NCBI GenBank assembly: GCA_029204225.1
Contig: MU832096.1
Span: 1 to 64,000, forward strand
DNA from: Diphasiastrum complanatum
Taxonomy: Eukaryota > Streptophyta > Lycopodiopsida > Lycopodiales > Lycopodiaceae
Direction of reading: 5' to 3'
Length of the DNA: 64,000 nucleotides
Positions 13,962 to 26,697 of the stretch are shown one piece after another. Position 1 is the first letter of the stretch. Each line of letters starts with the position of its first letter. The position numbers were made by a program, and so were the translations under genes. The notes under the pieces were generated by a model. That model did not search any database and was not told the origin of the DNA. It saw only the letters and a program-made list of their open reading frames with translations.

Positions 13962-15640
13962 AGTCCTTCTGAAATTGTCTCTAAAAATCTATGGACACAG
14001 GAACCAAATTGTTACAACTTTTACTCCCTCTCTCGGTTGTTTACAATTGTATACACATATGTACTTTTTGTAAAACTTAGAAATGACTAAGTCACCGACC
14101 TATGATGACCTTTGTAAAAGAAATGTAAAGAAAATTGTTATTAGAGCTAGTGAGCCTCTGAGCCTTTCTCCTTTTAATGAGAGACTCTTTAGAGTCACAT
14201 ACCTACATGTGATCCTACTTATACATGCATTAGCTCTTTCTTTCCTAGATGACACTATAAAGAGGATGTGAATTGTGAGGATGCCTTTGTTATGACCACT
14301 CAAGTTCCTCAAGGACATTATAAACATTGGTGTATGCCCATAACCAAACAGACCCCATCGATACATTGCTCTTTCCAAAAACAAACCTAGATGAATGATG
14401 TGACACCAAACAAGTCTAACACCCACTTCAATTGGGATATTACTTATTTGTTAAACCATTGAGTCAAAGATACTTGATTTGAAACTCTTCTTGACATAAT
14501 GTGTGTACATAGAAACATTGTATACATGCATTAGAGCCATTTCAATTAGATAAATCTAGCCTTGACACTTTGAGGTGTGATAAATGCTTTATCTTATTTC
14601 TTCAACATTAATTGCTCCGAGTAAAACATGCTTTCAATTTTATGGATGTCTTTGATACCACAAATTGATTGTTTCAATACAATTTGTGTACATAACTCCA
14701 TAAGCTCTCTAGAACATACTCCACTGTAAAAAGTTTTATAGACACTACAAACTTAGAAGTAAATCTTCAGGTGTACCCAAATCAATCCTACTAAGAAAAT
14801 GTCAAACTCAAGGCCAGAATTTCATGGGTAGATGTCTTTCATACATACTCTTGAATACATCGGTACATCTCCATGGATTATTTTCACTCTCTTAGCAAAA
14901 GGAACATATGTACTATGTAGATCATCTACTTTGACCATCTTGAAAAATATCTACATTTTCAATCTTATAGGTTCATCAGCCATGTCCTACTTTAAGCCAA
15001 TAAAAAACATTATTCTGCTTACAATGGTGAATTGCCGGTCAAATTTTTACTGATAAAGAACAATTGGAATTTAGCCTCTAACGTTTGTGGATTCGATATC
15101 ACAAAAAAGATACCCTTTGTTTCCATTGAAGTTTCAACAAATCTGTTTTCCAGAAAACTATTCAAAACCCGGTTCTGAAAAGGCTTATGCTAGTTGGAGG
15201 AGGCACGTTCAGCAATACATGTTTGTCTCAGAGGTTTCCGACTGACCTCTTCAAAAAACCCCATTCAGGTATACCTCAAAATTATTCATATTTTATTGGA
15301 TCTTGTCAGAGTCCAGAGGAGTTGCAATCTGCCCACCAAAATCAGACCAACGACAAGCCAGTAGTTGGTGTACTTATCACATCAGAAGAAAAACAATGAC
15401 AGATCTTAATCATGTCTCTTTGTTCTTAATACTCAGCCTTGTCCTAGTTAATGCCTTAATTACCATCTAGCATAAAGAAAAATGTTTTTTTGTTTCAAAG
15501 GCTGGCAGATCATATTGCCCAGATCATATTTTCAGGGCATGATACCTTACATTTACCATCAGAATATGAACAAGATATCAATCGTGTACGAATAGTTTGT
15601 GTATGTCTGCTACGAACCTTGTCGAAGTAGCTCTGCAAAA
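13962..15640. other. Non-coding region downstream of the host gene
   Basis: No supported gene. The part nearest 15640 is expected to hold the 3' untranslated region and polyadenylation site of the minus-strand XBAT31-like gene. Short open frames here have no recognisable domain. Confidence 0.5.
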
Positions 15641-18477
15641 TTATGATACACATATCTCTGTAGATGGAGGCTCACAAGATTGTTTGGTCAGCCAGTCAAT
15701 GTCAGAAATTTTTCCTGAACCCTTGCCTCCAGATAATATTGTCAAAGATCCTTCTCCTGAATCACATGAGCATTTCTTGCCACTGCTTGACCTTTTGAAC
15801 CGCCTGTGCCTGCTTCTAGTTTCCTTCTCAAAGGACTTAATTCCTGGCTTTGCGACGGTAAGCTGTTCTATGTTACATCTGCAGAATGGACAAGCTGGAG
15901 GAGGGGAATGGTGCATCACAGGGTTGGGCTTGTTATGACAGCAGAGAGCAATAGTACATGCAGCACACATCTGATGCCCACAACCTTGCATTTCAATAGT
16001 GCAAAACTTTTCAAAACAAATGCAGCAAACCTCCCCAGTAACCATTTCTTGCTCCTGCACTTATCCAACATGGCATGAATAAGGAGCTGAGATTTGAAGC
16101 ATTCAAAGAGAGGAAGCTAAAGACAACTTGGGGAATATACCTCTGATTTTTGAGATTTCGACCTCTCCACGTTATGAGCCTTGTCTCTTTTAGGACTGAG
16201 AGCTGAAGAAATAGCATCATTTTCCTCAATTTGGAATGAATCGGCCACTTCCCGTACTTGGTTGGCTTGAGCTAAAGCTGCTTCTAACAAAGTCCTGGCT
16301 TCTGGATTGAGTTCTTTCATGAACTTCCATGGTGATGGCCACACAAGTGGTTCGGCTATGTTTGGATTCAGTAGTGCAGCACATGCCATATTTTTGTACT
16401 TGATAGCAATTTTATATGCAGTGTGCCTGCATCAGCGTGTAACTGGATTTAGCCATGAAGAACAGTACACAATGCACATAGAGTTTAAATTTCTTATGCT
16501 GGGATAGGAAGTACGGCTACAGGTAAGTACCCAGTTAGATTTCTATGGGTGCGATCTGAACCCCATGCAATCAGTTCCTGTATGCACTCCGGAGAACCCT
16601 TACGAGCAGCACAGTGTAATGGAGTGCTTCCGCGCCCTGGCCTTCAAAATCAAAGAAATTGCGAGTCAATGAATTTTCTAGGTCTTGATCATGAATTATT
16701 AGTTGCTTCTAGATTAATTTATTAAGTTTACCAAAGAAATAAAAAGCTTGCAGCCATAACTCTTGAGAAAATTATCCGTTATAGCATGCCACTCATCATG
16801 GCTCATGATACAAGAAAAACCTAAACCAAAATTGAGTCATATACATGTCGAAACATGCTTGTGTACACTTGAGATTTGCTGAATTTGTAGTTTAAGCAAA
16901 TACCTATCCAGAAACGAATGACTGACTCAAATCACTCTGATCTATAGAGGAAATGTTTTGGTTCCTTTCTATTACCGTATAGATATTATCTCACCTTCCA
17001 CTATTGCATAGTGATTTCAGCTGCTTCCAATTGTAAGCCAATCTAGTTGTTCTTTATAGCACGATAATGGATATCTCCTCCTTTGCTCTCCTCCGATCTT
17101 CCTCATATTGCAACAAATCCTAGACATCTTATGAAGTAAATAAATATAGTACATGAATTTTAGAGCTTACCCATTGCCTGTAGTGGACGCTATTGCTGAT
17201 ACCAAAGCCCCATTGTCCAGAAGCACCTTCAGAACTGCCAAGTGGCCTCTTCTTGCAGCTAGGTGAAGAGGAGTGGTACCTTTTGCATCTCGAACATTTA
17301 TATACCTAACATAACCCCTGAATTTTCAATATCCACATAATTAGCAAGAAACGCACGCCCAAATTTCATATGACGAACGAAAACAAAGATTTATGTTCAG
17401 ACTTCAGAATACCAGGAATCGTTCACAGTTCCGGTTTGAGCAGCAATTAGGAGTCTTTTGACACATTCGGTATGGCCACCTTTGGCTGCATAATGTAAGG
17501 GGGTTCTTGAATAGGAAGTGTCAAAGGAAAGCACCTGTATGGATAATCACAGCAAGAACTTAGATATCTTGACTAGTTGATCCACCCAAATATATATTCG
17601 CAAAGGAGACATGTAAGTTATCCATTCAAATGGAGGTTCATGTTGAATAGAGCTGCAATTGATCTAAAGTAGAAAACCAATTTCAAGTTGGTTATGCGAG
17701 CGTACGTTAGCACCGTGCTCCAACAGTTGCTGAACACAAGCCAAACTGCCAGCTTTGCAGGCCAGCATCAAGGGAGTCTGCATCAACCTCAAGTCAGGCA
17801 TCAAGTTAGAATCGAATACTTTCTCAAAGAACAACAGGCAGAGAGTTTAAAAGGATTGACAACTTTTGAAGGCACAGACAGTAATAGTAACTGATCAGCT
17901 GCTGTTACCTGCCCAATGTGACTAATTGCATTGACATTTGCTCCCTGCTGCAGCAGTATGTTCATCACCTGCATAGAGATCTACAGGAGTCAAAATTGGC
18001 TTTCTGAAACAAGAGCACAGAATCTATTGGCCTTTTTTAAGAACATTCTCTGCAAAAAATTTAAAATTTTGAGTGAGGTAGCTTGCGCTTAAAAACCATT
18101 CTGAGTCACCTCTGCCATATTGGGTTAGTTCTCTCAACTGAATTGGCTTTGTATTCGCGTAGCAAGAGATCAGTTCTGCTGGCATGATTCTAGTACTAAG
18201 CAAATATCTTACAAGGCCAAAAGCTCAAAGGAAGTTAAGCAGCAAAGTCAATGGTAAAAACCATATTTCGAGTCAAATCTGAGTTGCAAGCACTCACATC
18301 AAACTGGCTATTTGATGCGGCTAAATGCAAAGGAGCAAGCTGCCGATAATGAGCTGTTCTGTTAACCAGCTGAGGCTCCTTTGCAATCAAGCCCGCCACA
18401 ACGAAAGTATCACCATCCAGAACGGCTTCATACAGCTGCTGCGCATGCGCGTCTCTGCAGCTTATAGTCTGACCCAT
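15641..18477 (-). CDS. XBAT31/XB3-type ankyrin-repeat RING E3 ubiquitin ligase, 8 exons
   Basis: A plant E3 ligase that transfers ubiquitin through a RING finger and binds substrates by ankyrin repeats. Exons on the minus strand: 18477-18298, 17968-17909, 17777-17706, 17534-17413, 17305-17171, 16641-16531, 16426-16141, 16054-15641. All introns are GT-AG and all phases agree, giving 1380 bp and 459 residues, close to Arabidopsis XBAT31 (about 456). The N-terminus MGQTISC fits an N-myristoylation site (Gly2, Ser6), as proposed for XB3. Ankyrin repeats cover roughly residues 45-235 ([42 protein letters not shown]). The family block [11 protein letters not shown] follows. The RING lies at about 332-381 (CCICF...CGHQMCAAC...CPFC) with all metal ligands present. 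A basic, Ser-rich tail ends the protein. No break was seen; it looks functional. Confidence 0.95.
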
Positions 18478-20752
18478 GTCCCTGCGCTGCCTAAATATCG
18501 GCCTCGGAAGCTCTCATATCAATTCTGCAGGGTATTTCGCTAAACGCATCTTTCTTGTGAACATAGATTTGACTACATCAGAGTGTAAACTCTGATTCAT
18601 CAATCCTCCTCTGTTCATAAGCACTCTGCTTTGGCTATTCAATCTAAAGAGGAGCTGAGACAAGCTTCTCAAACTGCCGATTGCATTAGAACGGCTACCG
18701 TTTTGTGGTGGCTAAATGCCCAGTTCCATCTGTGACGATCCAGCACCGAAAGGGGTAGGTATCACCTCTGTTAGCTAAGATCAGCACCCTATCTTCTTTC
18801 TGGCCTTCTCTATTTCATCATATGCGAATTCAGCTCCCGATGCATGAATTGGTGCTCAGAAAGAGCTCCGCAAAGCAAATCCCACATCATGATTCATCTT
18901 TACCATCATCAAGCAGCATGCTTTGCCTTCAAGTGAAAAACACAACCATTTCCACCATTTCCAGGATCAGCTCGGCCCATCTCCCGCCAACATCATTCAA
19001 ACTAACTACTGTCAATACACAAAACAACAACATTCTTTGCTGATGGTGATGATGATGCTTGCAGAATCGCCCACACGCAACGCAATCTTCGTGGGAATGA
19101 GCAATAATCACTTGTGTCATACACATTCCATTCTTGTGCATACATATTACATAATGACAAACTATCCTGTTCCTTTGTGTGTGTGTGTCACTTTTTGGCC
19201 TTGAAAGGGCCTGGCAAGTGCAACACGCAACACTCAACACTATGTCTGTGTATGACTCATTAATTGACTTGATGGTCAAGTTCATGTTCACGAGCTAGGT
19301 TGGTCAAGTCAAGCAATGTGCAATGTGTTAGGTTAGTCCAAGAATTTTGATGAAAAGTCAGCATCCAAGAGGAATACATTATAGGAGGGAGCCTTTTTCC
19401 CAATATTCCCTTGTGTAGCTGGGTCCCTCCCTCATTAGACGATGGTGGTGATCTAAAATGTGGAGTGATGATGGAGAGATCAAGCATTCCACACCACCTT
19501 TGGATGAAAGTGGGAGGGACCCAAACTCTCCCTTGGGGATAGGGGAATAAAGTCCAAAAGAATTTGATCTTTACTCTGTGTGACAAGAATGGTGAAGTGA
19601 TGGAGCAAGTGCACCTAGAGAGGATGTCTAGAGACTAGAAGTTATGTTTTCTTACCTCCCAAAAATAGTGGGACCCATTTCTAGATTTATGCAAATTCAA
19701 ATCTAGATATTGTGCACTTAGCTATCACCAAGTGGCCAATATGGATAAGGACATTTCTATTAACTTGGAACCAACTTAAGAGACATGACTACATATCATA
19801 ACTATTATTAACAACCTCCAGATTTTTTCACAGTGTATTTGGAGGAAGCCTTAAGGGGCACAAATTATCAGTGCTCACAGAGAACCGGCAAAGTCCTACA
19901 ACCAATCGGCTAGTTCTAAAATTATTGATTGATCTTGAAACAAGCAGGAAGCCAAAAGTCTAAAAACCAGCTAAAAATATGAGTAGTAGGAACTTACCTC
20001 CTTGATGCAAAAGTAGGAGGAAATTTTTTGGAATACTTTGACATATTTCATTTAGTCACTTACACTTTATGTTAACTTTTAAAAAGTATAGCATTAATCT
20101 TTGGATTTCTTTTGGCAAACTTATCTTGAAGTACTTCAAATTTATGCTTGTTATTGATGGTTGTAGACTATTTTAACTTTATACCAAGTTTCAAATTGCA
20201 CAAAATTAATTTCCTATAGAAATTTCAATAAACAATTTGCAAGTGCGCTTTTGAACTGACTGCAAAACCGACCAATTTTGAAAGTTGTAGGAACTTGGAG
20301 GTTGAAAAAGAAAAAAAAATGATTGATTTAAGAAACTGTAGAAGACCAACCGACTTGAAAAAAAAAGGAGCATGAGCACTGGGCACAATATTAGACCTGA
20401 AATCATTGTCACATGAATTCATGGAGCAATAAATGTGTAAGGGCCTATTACTATTTTTATATAGTCATAAAAGCACCTTACAATTTTGTAAGATTCACTT
20501 GTTATTTTAGAAAATTGTGATAATGGAGGTATCACTAGAAAAATTGACTTGGTCTAAATTTCAAACTTTCTATTTTTAGAAAGTCATAGGTATGATGCTC
20601 ACTACTTTTTTTTTTAAAGAAAAATAAAATCTGTTTGTTATCACGGCATGGGTTTCCCTACACTAAAGTAGGGGCTTTTGGTCCTTAGCCATGTACTATT
20701 ATTTCACATACCATTGTGGTCATAAAATGCTAAAGCTTCAATTTGCACAATG

Positions 20753-20754
<2 letters not shown>
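18478..20754. other. Upstream region of the XBAT31-like gene and intergenic DNA
   Basis: 5' leader and promoter of the minus-strand ligase gene should lie in the first kilobase or so. I found no clear TATA box or second gene. The GC content near 18480-18900 is higher than the AT-rich sequence beyond 19600. Nothing else can be supported. Confidence 0.45.
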
Positions 20755-20818
<64 letters not shown>

Positions 20819-20842
20819 TCACACACACACACACACACACAC
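20755..20842. repeat. (TG)n followed by (AC)n, a perfect foldback microsatellite
   Basis: About 28 TG dinucleotides run to a GCGTGTTTC hinge, then about 11 AC dinucleotides. The two tracts are complementary, so the strand can form a hairpin, and alternating purine-pyrimidine DNA can adopt Z-form. Confidence 0.9.
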
Positions 20843-21719
20843 AATTGCACATTTACAGTAAATCTACTTTTATTGCATATTGTGAGATGTTGACCATTAC
20901 ATGTCTATGGTTTCAGAAAACAAAGTTGATCATACAAATGGTTTGGGGTATCTAGATTTTGGCACATTTGAAATAGCTCAAACTTTATCCACAAATAGCT
21001 CATTGTCGATGTGAATCTAAGCTTTGTGGATATGCATTGTAGATGGTTGAATCTAAACATGACCTTCACATAGAAAGCTTGATTCTTTTGAATGCTGCTA
21101 GCTCATGTTAATCGTCTTATTTTGGCCAAACTGATGTGGTCTACACAATCGATTTGTAGATGACTTCTAACACTAAACAAGCTAAAAAATAAACAATAGT
21201 CTTTAGGAAACTTCCAAGCATCGAGTAGAGAGTTGATAGAAGACACTTGTGGCCATGGTTGAGATTTTTTTCTGTATGAGTTGTCTTTAAATTCTTGATC
21301 TTCATATGTTAATCATTGTGCTTTGAGAAAAAAATTTAATGCATTGACAATTGTCACTAAAATTGAGCACTAATTAGGCCATGAGAAATCTATGAGCTAG
21401 TGATTTGTTGTGTACTACTTAATTCTAATTTTAATATGGAAACCAAAGTAATAGCATTGTGAATTGCTTTGATGAGGTCTTTTTGTGTGCACTCTACTAA
21501 ATATGGAGTGAGGAAACCTAAGGTGAATCTTCACATCTTTGCATCCTCATCTTAAAAATATGGAGCAGGAGAAACTAAGAGCTCTCACGAAATCTTTGCT
21601 TGTTGAGTACGTCTATATATTATTCCATCTATTTACTTTATCAATTTTGAAATACTGGAGAAGTCATCGATGATCTTTCATGCAATATATGTCAACTAAT
21701 TCATAGGATGAGCCTCAAT
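20843..21719. other. Non-coding stretch
   Basis: AT-rich, no supported gene or repeat boundary. Confidence 0.4.
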
Positions 21720-21998
21720 CATATTCTCACAATACCTGAAGGAGAGAGCACACACCAACCCAAGAAGCACAATATAAACTGTATTAACTAAGATAGGAGA
21801 ACACAGTACGTATATACATCAATATTTTGGGCGTTCCACTGCATGGCATGTCGGACCCTGTTACAGGACGTGTGTCCCGACTCACTACTAATTGTATCGT
21901 AAAGATGGCACTGACACGTACTACATGATACACAAAAATTGCTAAAAATGAAAATACAAATCAAGTATCCAAATAAACAAGATTTATACAATCTGACA
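21720..21998 (-). repeat. 3' LTR of an antisense copia element
   Basis: On the minus strand the LTR starts TGTCAGATTGTATAAATC, directly after a purine tract (ACTTAAGGGAGAG). It contains a CATGCCATGCAG...GGACACACGTCC-like block that resembles the LTRs of element C, so the families are related. The far end (about 21720) is an estimate. Confidence 0.6.
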
Positions 21999-22004
21999 CT
22001 CTCC

Positions 22005-22153
22005 CTTAAGTCCTAGTTTATTTACATACAAAAAGCTTTTATCTAAAAAAAACTCAAACTTAACGTTTAAAGCTTTAGTATGTCTGCTAGCTGAGCCCTT
22101 GTTCTACAATGCATTACATCTATTTTTTTAGGTAACAACTTTCTTCTAATAAA
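22005..22153 (-). pseudogene. Copia RNase H C-terminus and polypurine tract (3' part of a split element)
   Basis: The minus strand reads IRRKLLPKKIDVMHC, then AQLADIL, the usual end of copia RNase H, followed by a purine tract and the LTR. The upstream half of the same RNase H is at 31299-31770. A 9.1-kb DNA element separates them. One codon of the ADIxTKA motif region is lost. Confidence 0.8.
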
Positions 22154-22169
22154 AACATGATGACCAAAA

Positions 22170-22980
22170 AAAAGAGAAATGACTTGACGACCCATTTTTT
22201 TTTACATTTATTAATTTTTTTTAAAAAGTATCCAAATTTAAAATGCTTCAAATAAATATATTGTAATGGTAAAAAAATGTTGTATTTTGCAAGAAAATAA
22301 TTTAAGCTACAAAAATTTGGTAAATAGATTTTTATAAATAGCTTAAAATTAGCTTATATTAAATAATAATACTATTTAAAATAAAATCATTAGATACACA
22401 ACCACTAAAATACCTAAAAAATATTTTTTGCTTACTAAAAACAAAAGTTATAGTTTTTTTTTTTTGGAATTTTAAAAGTTTTCTAGATTACGATTCTTGT
22501 ATCGAAAAAAAATATTTTTTAAATTATGTTAAAAATTTGAATCAATATTTTTTGAAATTTTAAAATTTTAAAAATTTTTACTTACACCCACGTAAGTTTA
22601 TTAAATATTTAAACATTAAATAAACGCAAATAAAATTACTTTACAATAATCAAGATTAAATTATTTGTGATAATATTTAAATCACCCTGAAAAAAATCTA
22701 ATTTTTTTTTTCATTTCTTATAATTTGTAACAATATTTTTTTTACAAAAAATATTATAAAAACACATCTAGAATTAAAATATTGTAAACTTGACAAATCA
22801 TTACAATTTTAATTTTTTGTAATAATTATCAATGTTAAAATTTTTAAAATATTTCAAATTTTAAATTTTAAATCGTTAAAAAATAAATTTAAAAATAATA
22901 AATCAATAAAAAAAAGAATTCAAAACACAATACATCAAAAAATATAAACACAATTATTCTTTAAAACAAAAGAAAATTTT
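22170..22980. other. AT-rich left subterminal region of the DNA element
   Basis: About 800 bp of poly(A)/poly(T)-rich sequence between the left terminus and the stop codon of the methyltransferase-like gene. No gene. It would hold that gene's 3' untranslated region. Confidence 0.6.
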
Positions 22981-25900
22981 TTATTCCCAAAAATCATTGA
23001 TGTCATTTACATCTTTTTCTTTTGCTTTTTCTTGAGTAGCCACTGTACTATCAAGTGGCACCTCTTCTACAATTTCCTCGACTACGGTTACTACATTGTA
23101 ATCTTGAACCAAGACATTAGCAAATTCTCCTGTGTCGCCTACTTTTCCGCTAGCAGGAGGCTGAGGTTCCTTGGACAAGGGAATTATTGTATCCTCGTTG
23201 TCCAAACTCTTTCTCACCTCAGATAATTCATCTGACAAAATTGAAAGAGATTTTATTCTCATTTTTACAAAATCAATTAAATTAGTATCTAAATCTATTG
23301 TAGCAACATGTCTGTCTTTCTGAACAGCACATGCATTCATAGTGCTGTTACCGCTAAATAGATCTAAAACCCAATCAACTGGGTGAGAAAAAATATCAAT
23401 TAAATGATTAATTAATTATTGTGGATTTTAGTAGGGACAAGCCACGGAACCCGTCATTGGATTTTTTGGTTTCTTTGTCACAGTTGGATACTTGAACAAG
23501 TTTTCAAAACTTGTCAATCCGGAAGTGTTATAATGCAGCATCGAGCGTTTGCCATCCAAAGCATAATAACCAATGGTTATGTATTCTATTTTATTGCAAA
23601 GTCGAGCTCCTCCCCAGTTCCTGACATTGGGCTTGTACCTGACATGGAACATTTTAAGTAAAATCAATTTAAAATTTTAATTTTAAAATAAAAAATCTAA
23701 AATAAAATTATGAATTAAAATGCGAATTGATAATTCATGAACTTAAGAACTTACCACACAGCATTCTCAATTCCCGCATTACAGAAAGTTAGTAGAGCTT
23801 TCTGTACTGTTGCTGACTGCCAAGAAGAATGAAAAATAACAACTCTCCAAATTGGAAAAGTTTTGACTTCAAGAAAGCCCTGCATAAAACTATGGATTTT
23901 AGTGAATTTGAAAGGTGTATCATCATTTAATGATTCCTTCATCTGAAATCCATATGGTATATCGGCGATGCAGAGTGTATAAGGCCTTTTTCTTAAATTT
24001 TTTGAAATTTCTCTACAATCGCCCTCCTCAACAGAGTAAAAGCATGGTTGATCATCGACACTTTTGGGAAGGTAGGCCTTTAATGGATACTCCTCCGCAA
24101 TGGTCTCACCCCGTGCCAATCTCTCCATGTCCCTTTTTTCTAGTTTTGCCTTCAGAATATGTCTCTTGAATTGCTCTGGAAGGACTTTGTTTTTTTTTGT
24201 CTTTGGGAGACTGAAAAAAAAAAAAACTATGCTTAGCATGGGAGACAAAAAATATAAAATAGAATAGGAGACTTAACTTATCAAAAAATAATAATTAAAT
24301 AAAGAAAAAGCTATGCTTAGCAAAGGAGACATAGAATATAGAAAAGAAACAATTAATAAGCACCTATGCTAAGCATGGGTGAAATAAATACCATGTCTCT
24401 AAACAAAATAAAAAATGGACTCAGGGCTTTATTTCGGTTGCTCAAAGGATAAAGCCTCTGGCACTCATCGCAATCTTGACAATTTCCTGTCACGAGGGCT
24501 TCTTGAACTTTCATAAATAATTTGTGCCTGCATTCAAAAAAATATAATTGTTAAAAATCCAACCAAATTATGAAAATCATTTTATTAAAAAAGGTAACAT
24601 GAAAATAAATATTTAGATTATGATTATCACCTCTAAAATTCTTTTCTCATTTCTGCCAGGGAAAGGTGACCATCAGCAACTCTTGAAAGAACACTTATTA
24701 TTAGCTCTGAAGAGCTAATCCCTTGCATAGTCTTCCACTCTACTATTCCCATTTCAATAGGGATTGGATTCAGAGTTTGAGTGCTCACAACTTTTTTTTT
24801 TGGACTTTGAGGCACCCTGAGCAGGTTGGCCTTTTATTTGAAAAGTTTTCCACTTATCAAAAAATTTATCAACAAGGGCCCACACCTGAAATAAATAAAA
24901 AAAATAATTGATAAAGAATTTAACCAATATTAAGATTGAGTTCAAAATTTTAGTCTGATAAAAACAATCTAAAAAAATTATAACATATATTATGACCATA
25001 GCATTCCATGACAAGCATAGCCAAACAAATTACCTGGCCACTACGAAAAGCAAGCTGAAAAAAATTATCGTATTTAGTAAGGCTCTGCGTAGGATTTTTC
25101 GAATCAAAAGACAGGCTTGTCTCTTGAGCACATAGTGCTTTCAGCTCAAGTTGATTCACATCTCTTGCTTTGGAGACTCTCATGTATTCTTTGTGAAAAA
25201 AAACAAATTCTTTTATCACGGTCATCTTCATCCGGTAGTCCTGATCAATATTGTGGTCCCAAGCCAATAATTTCGCTTCTTCCACTGTCAGGCCAGCAAA
25301 TGCAATGGCACTTATAGTTCAAAAGCTTGGAATATGGGGATACTCTTGAGATAATTGTTTTTGAGCTTGTAAACTGTGTATCCCCCCAAGAACAAAAAAA
25401 TGATATAAATCTAATAAAGAAAAATCAAAATTTGCAACATCGTTGCATTCGTTGGGATCAACCAAAACAACAAAGGGAGTAACTATGGCCTGTGTATGAT
25501 CTTTAAATTTTATTTTTAAATTATGTACATGTGTTTCATTAGGCTCTCTAACTTTCATTGGCATGTCTCCTGTTATTGGGTCTACAGGTGGCCTATCACA
25601 CTGATTTATGTCTAAAATTAAAGTTGTTTCTTTTATTTTTTTTGTTTTATGGATATCCTTTCTTAATTTGGCAAATTCGAAATTGTCTTGTAATTTTCAG
25701 TAGAAGGGATGGACTTATGGCGATGTGTAGCCATGGTCTTTGGGCGTGACTTAGGTCTAGTGGACGAAGTCTCAGAAATATTATGAGACCTTTTTTTTGG
25801 GGATGAGGGACGGCTACGGTTTCATCCTCAACATTTTCAGAGGCCGGCTTTGTGACCTGAGCAGTGGTAGAAGCGGGCTTGCGAGGTCCAGTAGATACAC

Positions 25901-26497
25901 CTTTCGAACTCCGTAATGAATAGACCAAATTTTTTCTCTCAACAATAGCAGCTAAAACCATTTTTAAGCATTGCTTCATGCTCTGGACAGAAACAGAAAT
26001 CAAGTTTAAAATATAATGACTAAAAGCTTAAATCTAAAAGTTTAAATAATTTTATATCTAGTAACAACTATGCTAAGCATGAAACAAACATGATTAAAAA
26101 TATATTTTATAATTACTCACCAAAGTAACTAGAGCTTTATCAAAATAGGCTTTGATGGCCCCGTCCTGACAAAGTCGGATCTTTATCATAGTCTCGTTCA
26201 AAATGAAAATAGAACGAGACTTATCCGTCTCCTTTACAAGTATATTCACAAAACCTTCTTCTTGATTCTCATCTGGTTGATCAGTGAGCAATCTTCCTTG
26301 AACTTTGAATTGCGAGTCTCCTCTGCCAGGCTTCTCAGCTAAATGAATAGAAAGCTCCGAAAGCTTTGTGTTGTTGACCCCTTTGGTGAAATAGCACATG
26401 AATTTTTTCTTATCTTTTAACGGAATATCTTGAGGTTTCCCCGATATTTTAAAAGAAATCCTTGACATCTCAAAAATTATCAAAGGCAATTGAAAAT
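22981..26497 (-). pseudogene. ParB-like domain plus permuted amino-DNA methyltransferase, spliced, broken
   Basis: Probable exons on the minus strand: 26497-26121, 25982-25034, 24885-24631, 24537-24392, 24210-23755, 23638-about 23430, 23378-22981, mostly with clear GT-AG borders. The 5' end is unknown. The second exon holds a ParB-like core (YHFFVLGGIHSLQAQ; then LTVEEAKLLAWDHN). The fourth has Cys-rich CQDCDEC. The fifth has IADIPYGF, like motif IV (DPPY) of N4-cytosine/N6-adenine methyltransferases. The last has VLDLFSGNST, like the SAM-binding motif I, then ATIDLD. Motif IV before motif I is the beta-class order; ParB-methylase fusions are known in phages and bacteria. Breaks: an in-frame TGA near 25322, TAG near 24635, frame changes at A-runs near 25795 and 24795, unresolved sixth-exon donor. 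DIPY instead of DPPY may impair catalysis. Confidence 0.7.
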
Positions 26498-26697
26498 CTG
26501 CAAAAAAAAAGACTTTTTAGGAAAATTGGAAATGCTATCTTAATGAAAATGCTGAAAACTTTAATAAAACAACCCATTTTTGTGAAAAAAAAAATTAAAA
26601 AACAAAACTACAAATTCAACATATTTTCTTACTAAAACATCTCAAAAGGATCACTTTTCTGAGACAAAGCGTTGTAAAACAAGAAAATACGAGTAAC

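Noticed and set aside
15597-15938. Plus-strand open frame opposite the RING exon
   Set aside because: It is antisense to the last exon of the XBAT31-like gene and has no domain of its own.
20743-20955. Val/Cys-repeat open frame
   Set aside because: It is translation of the (TG)n tract.
22981-26497. Bacterial or phage contamination as source of the methyltransferase
   Set aside because: The coding parts are split by GT-AG introns and lie between termini nested in a plant copia element.
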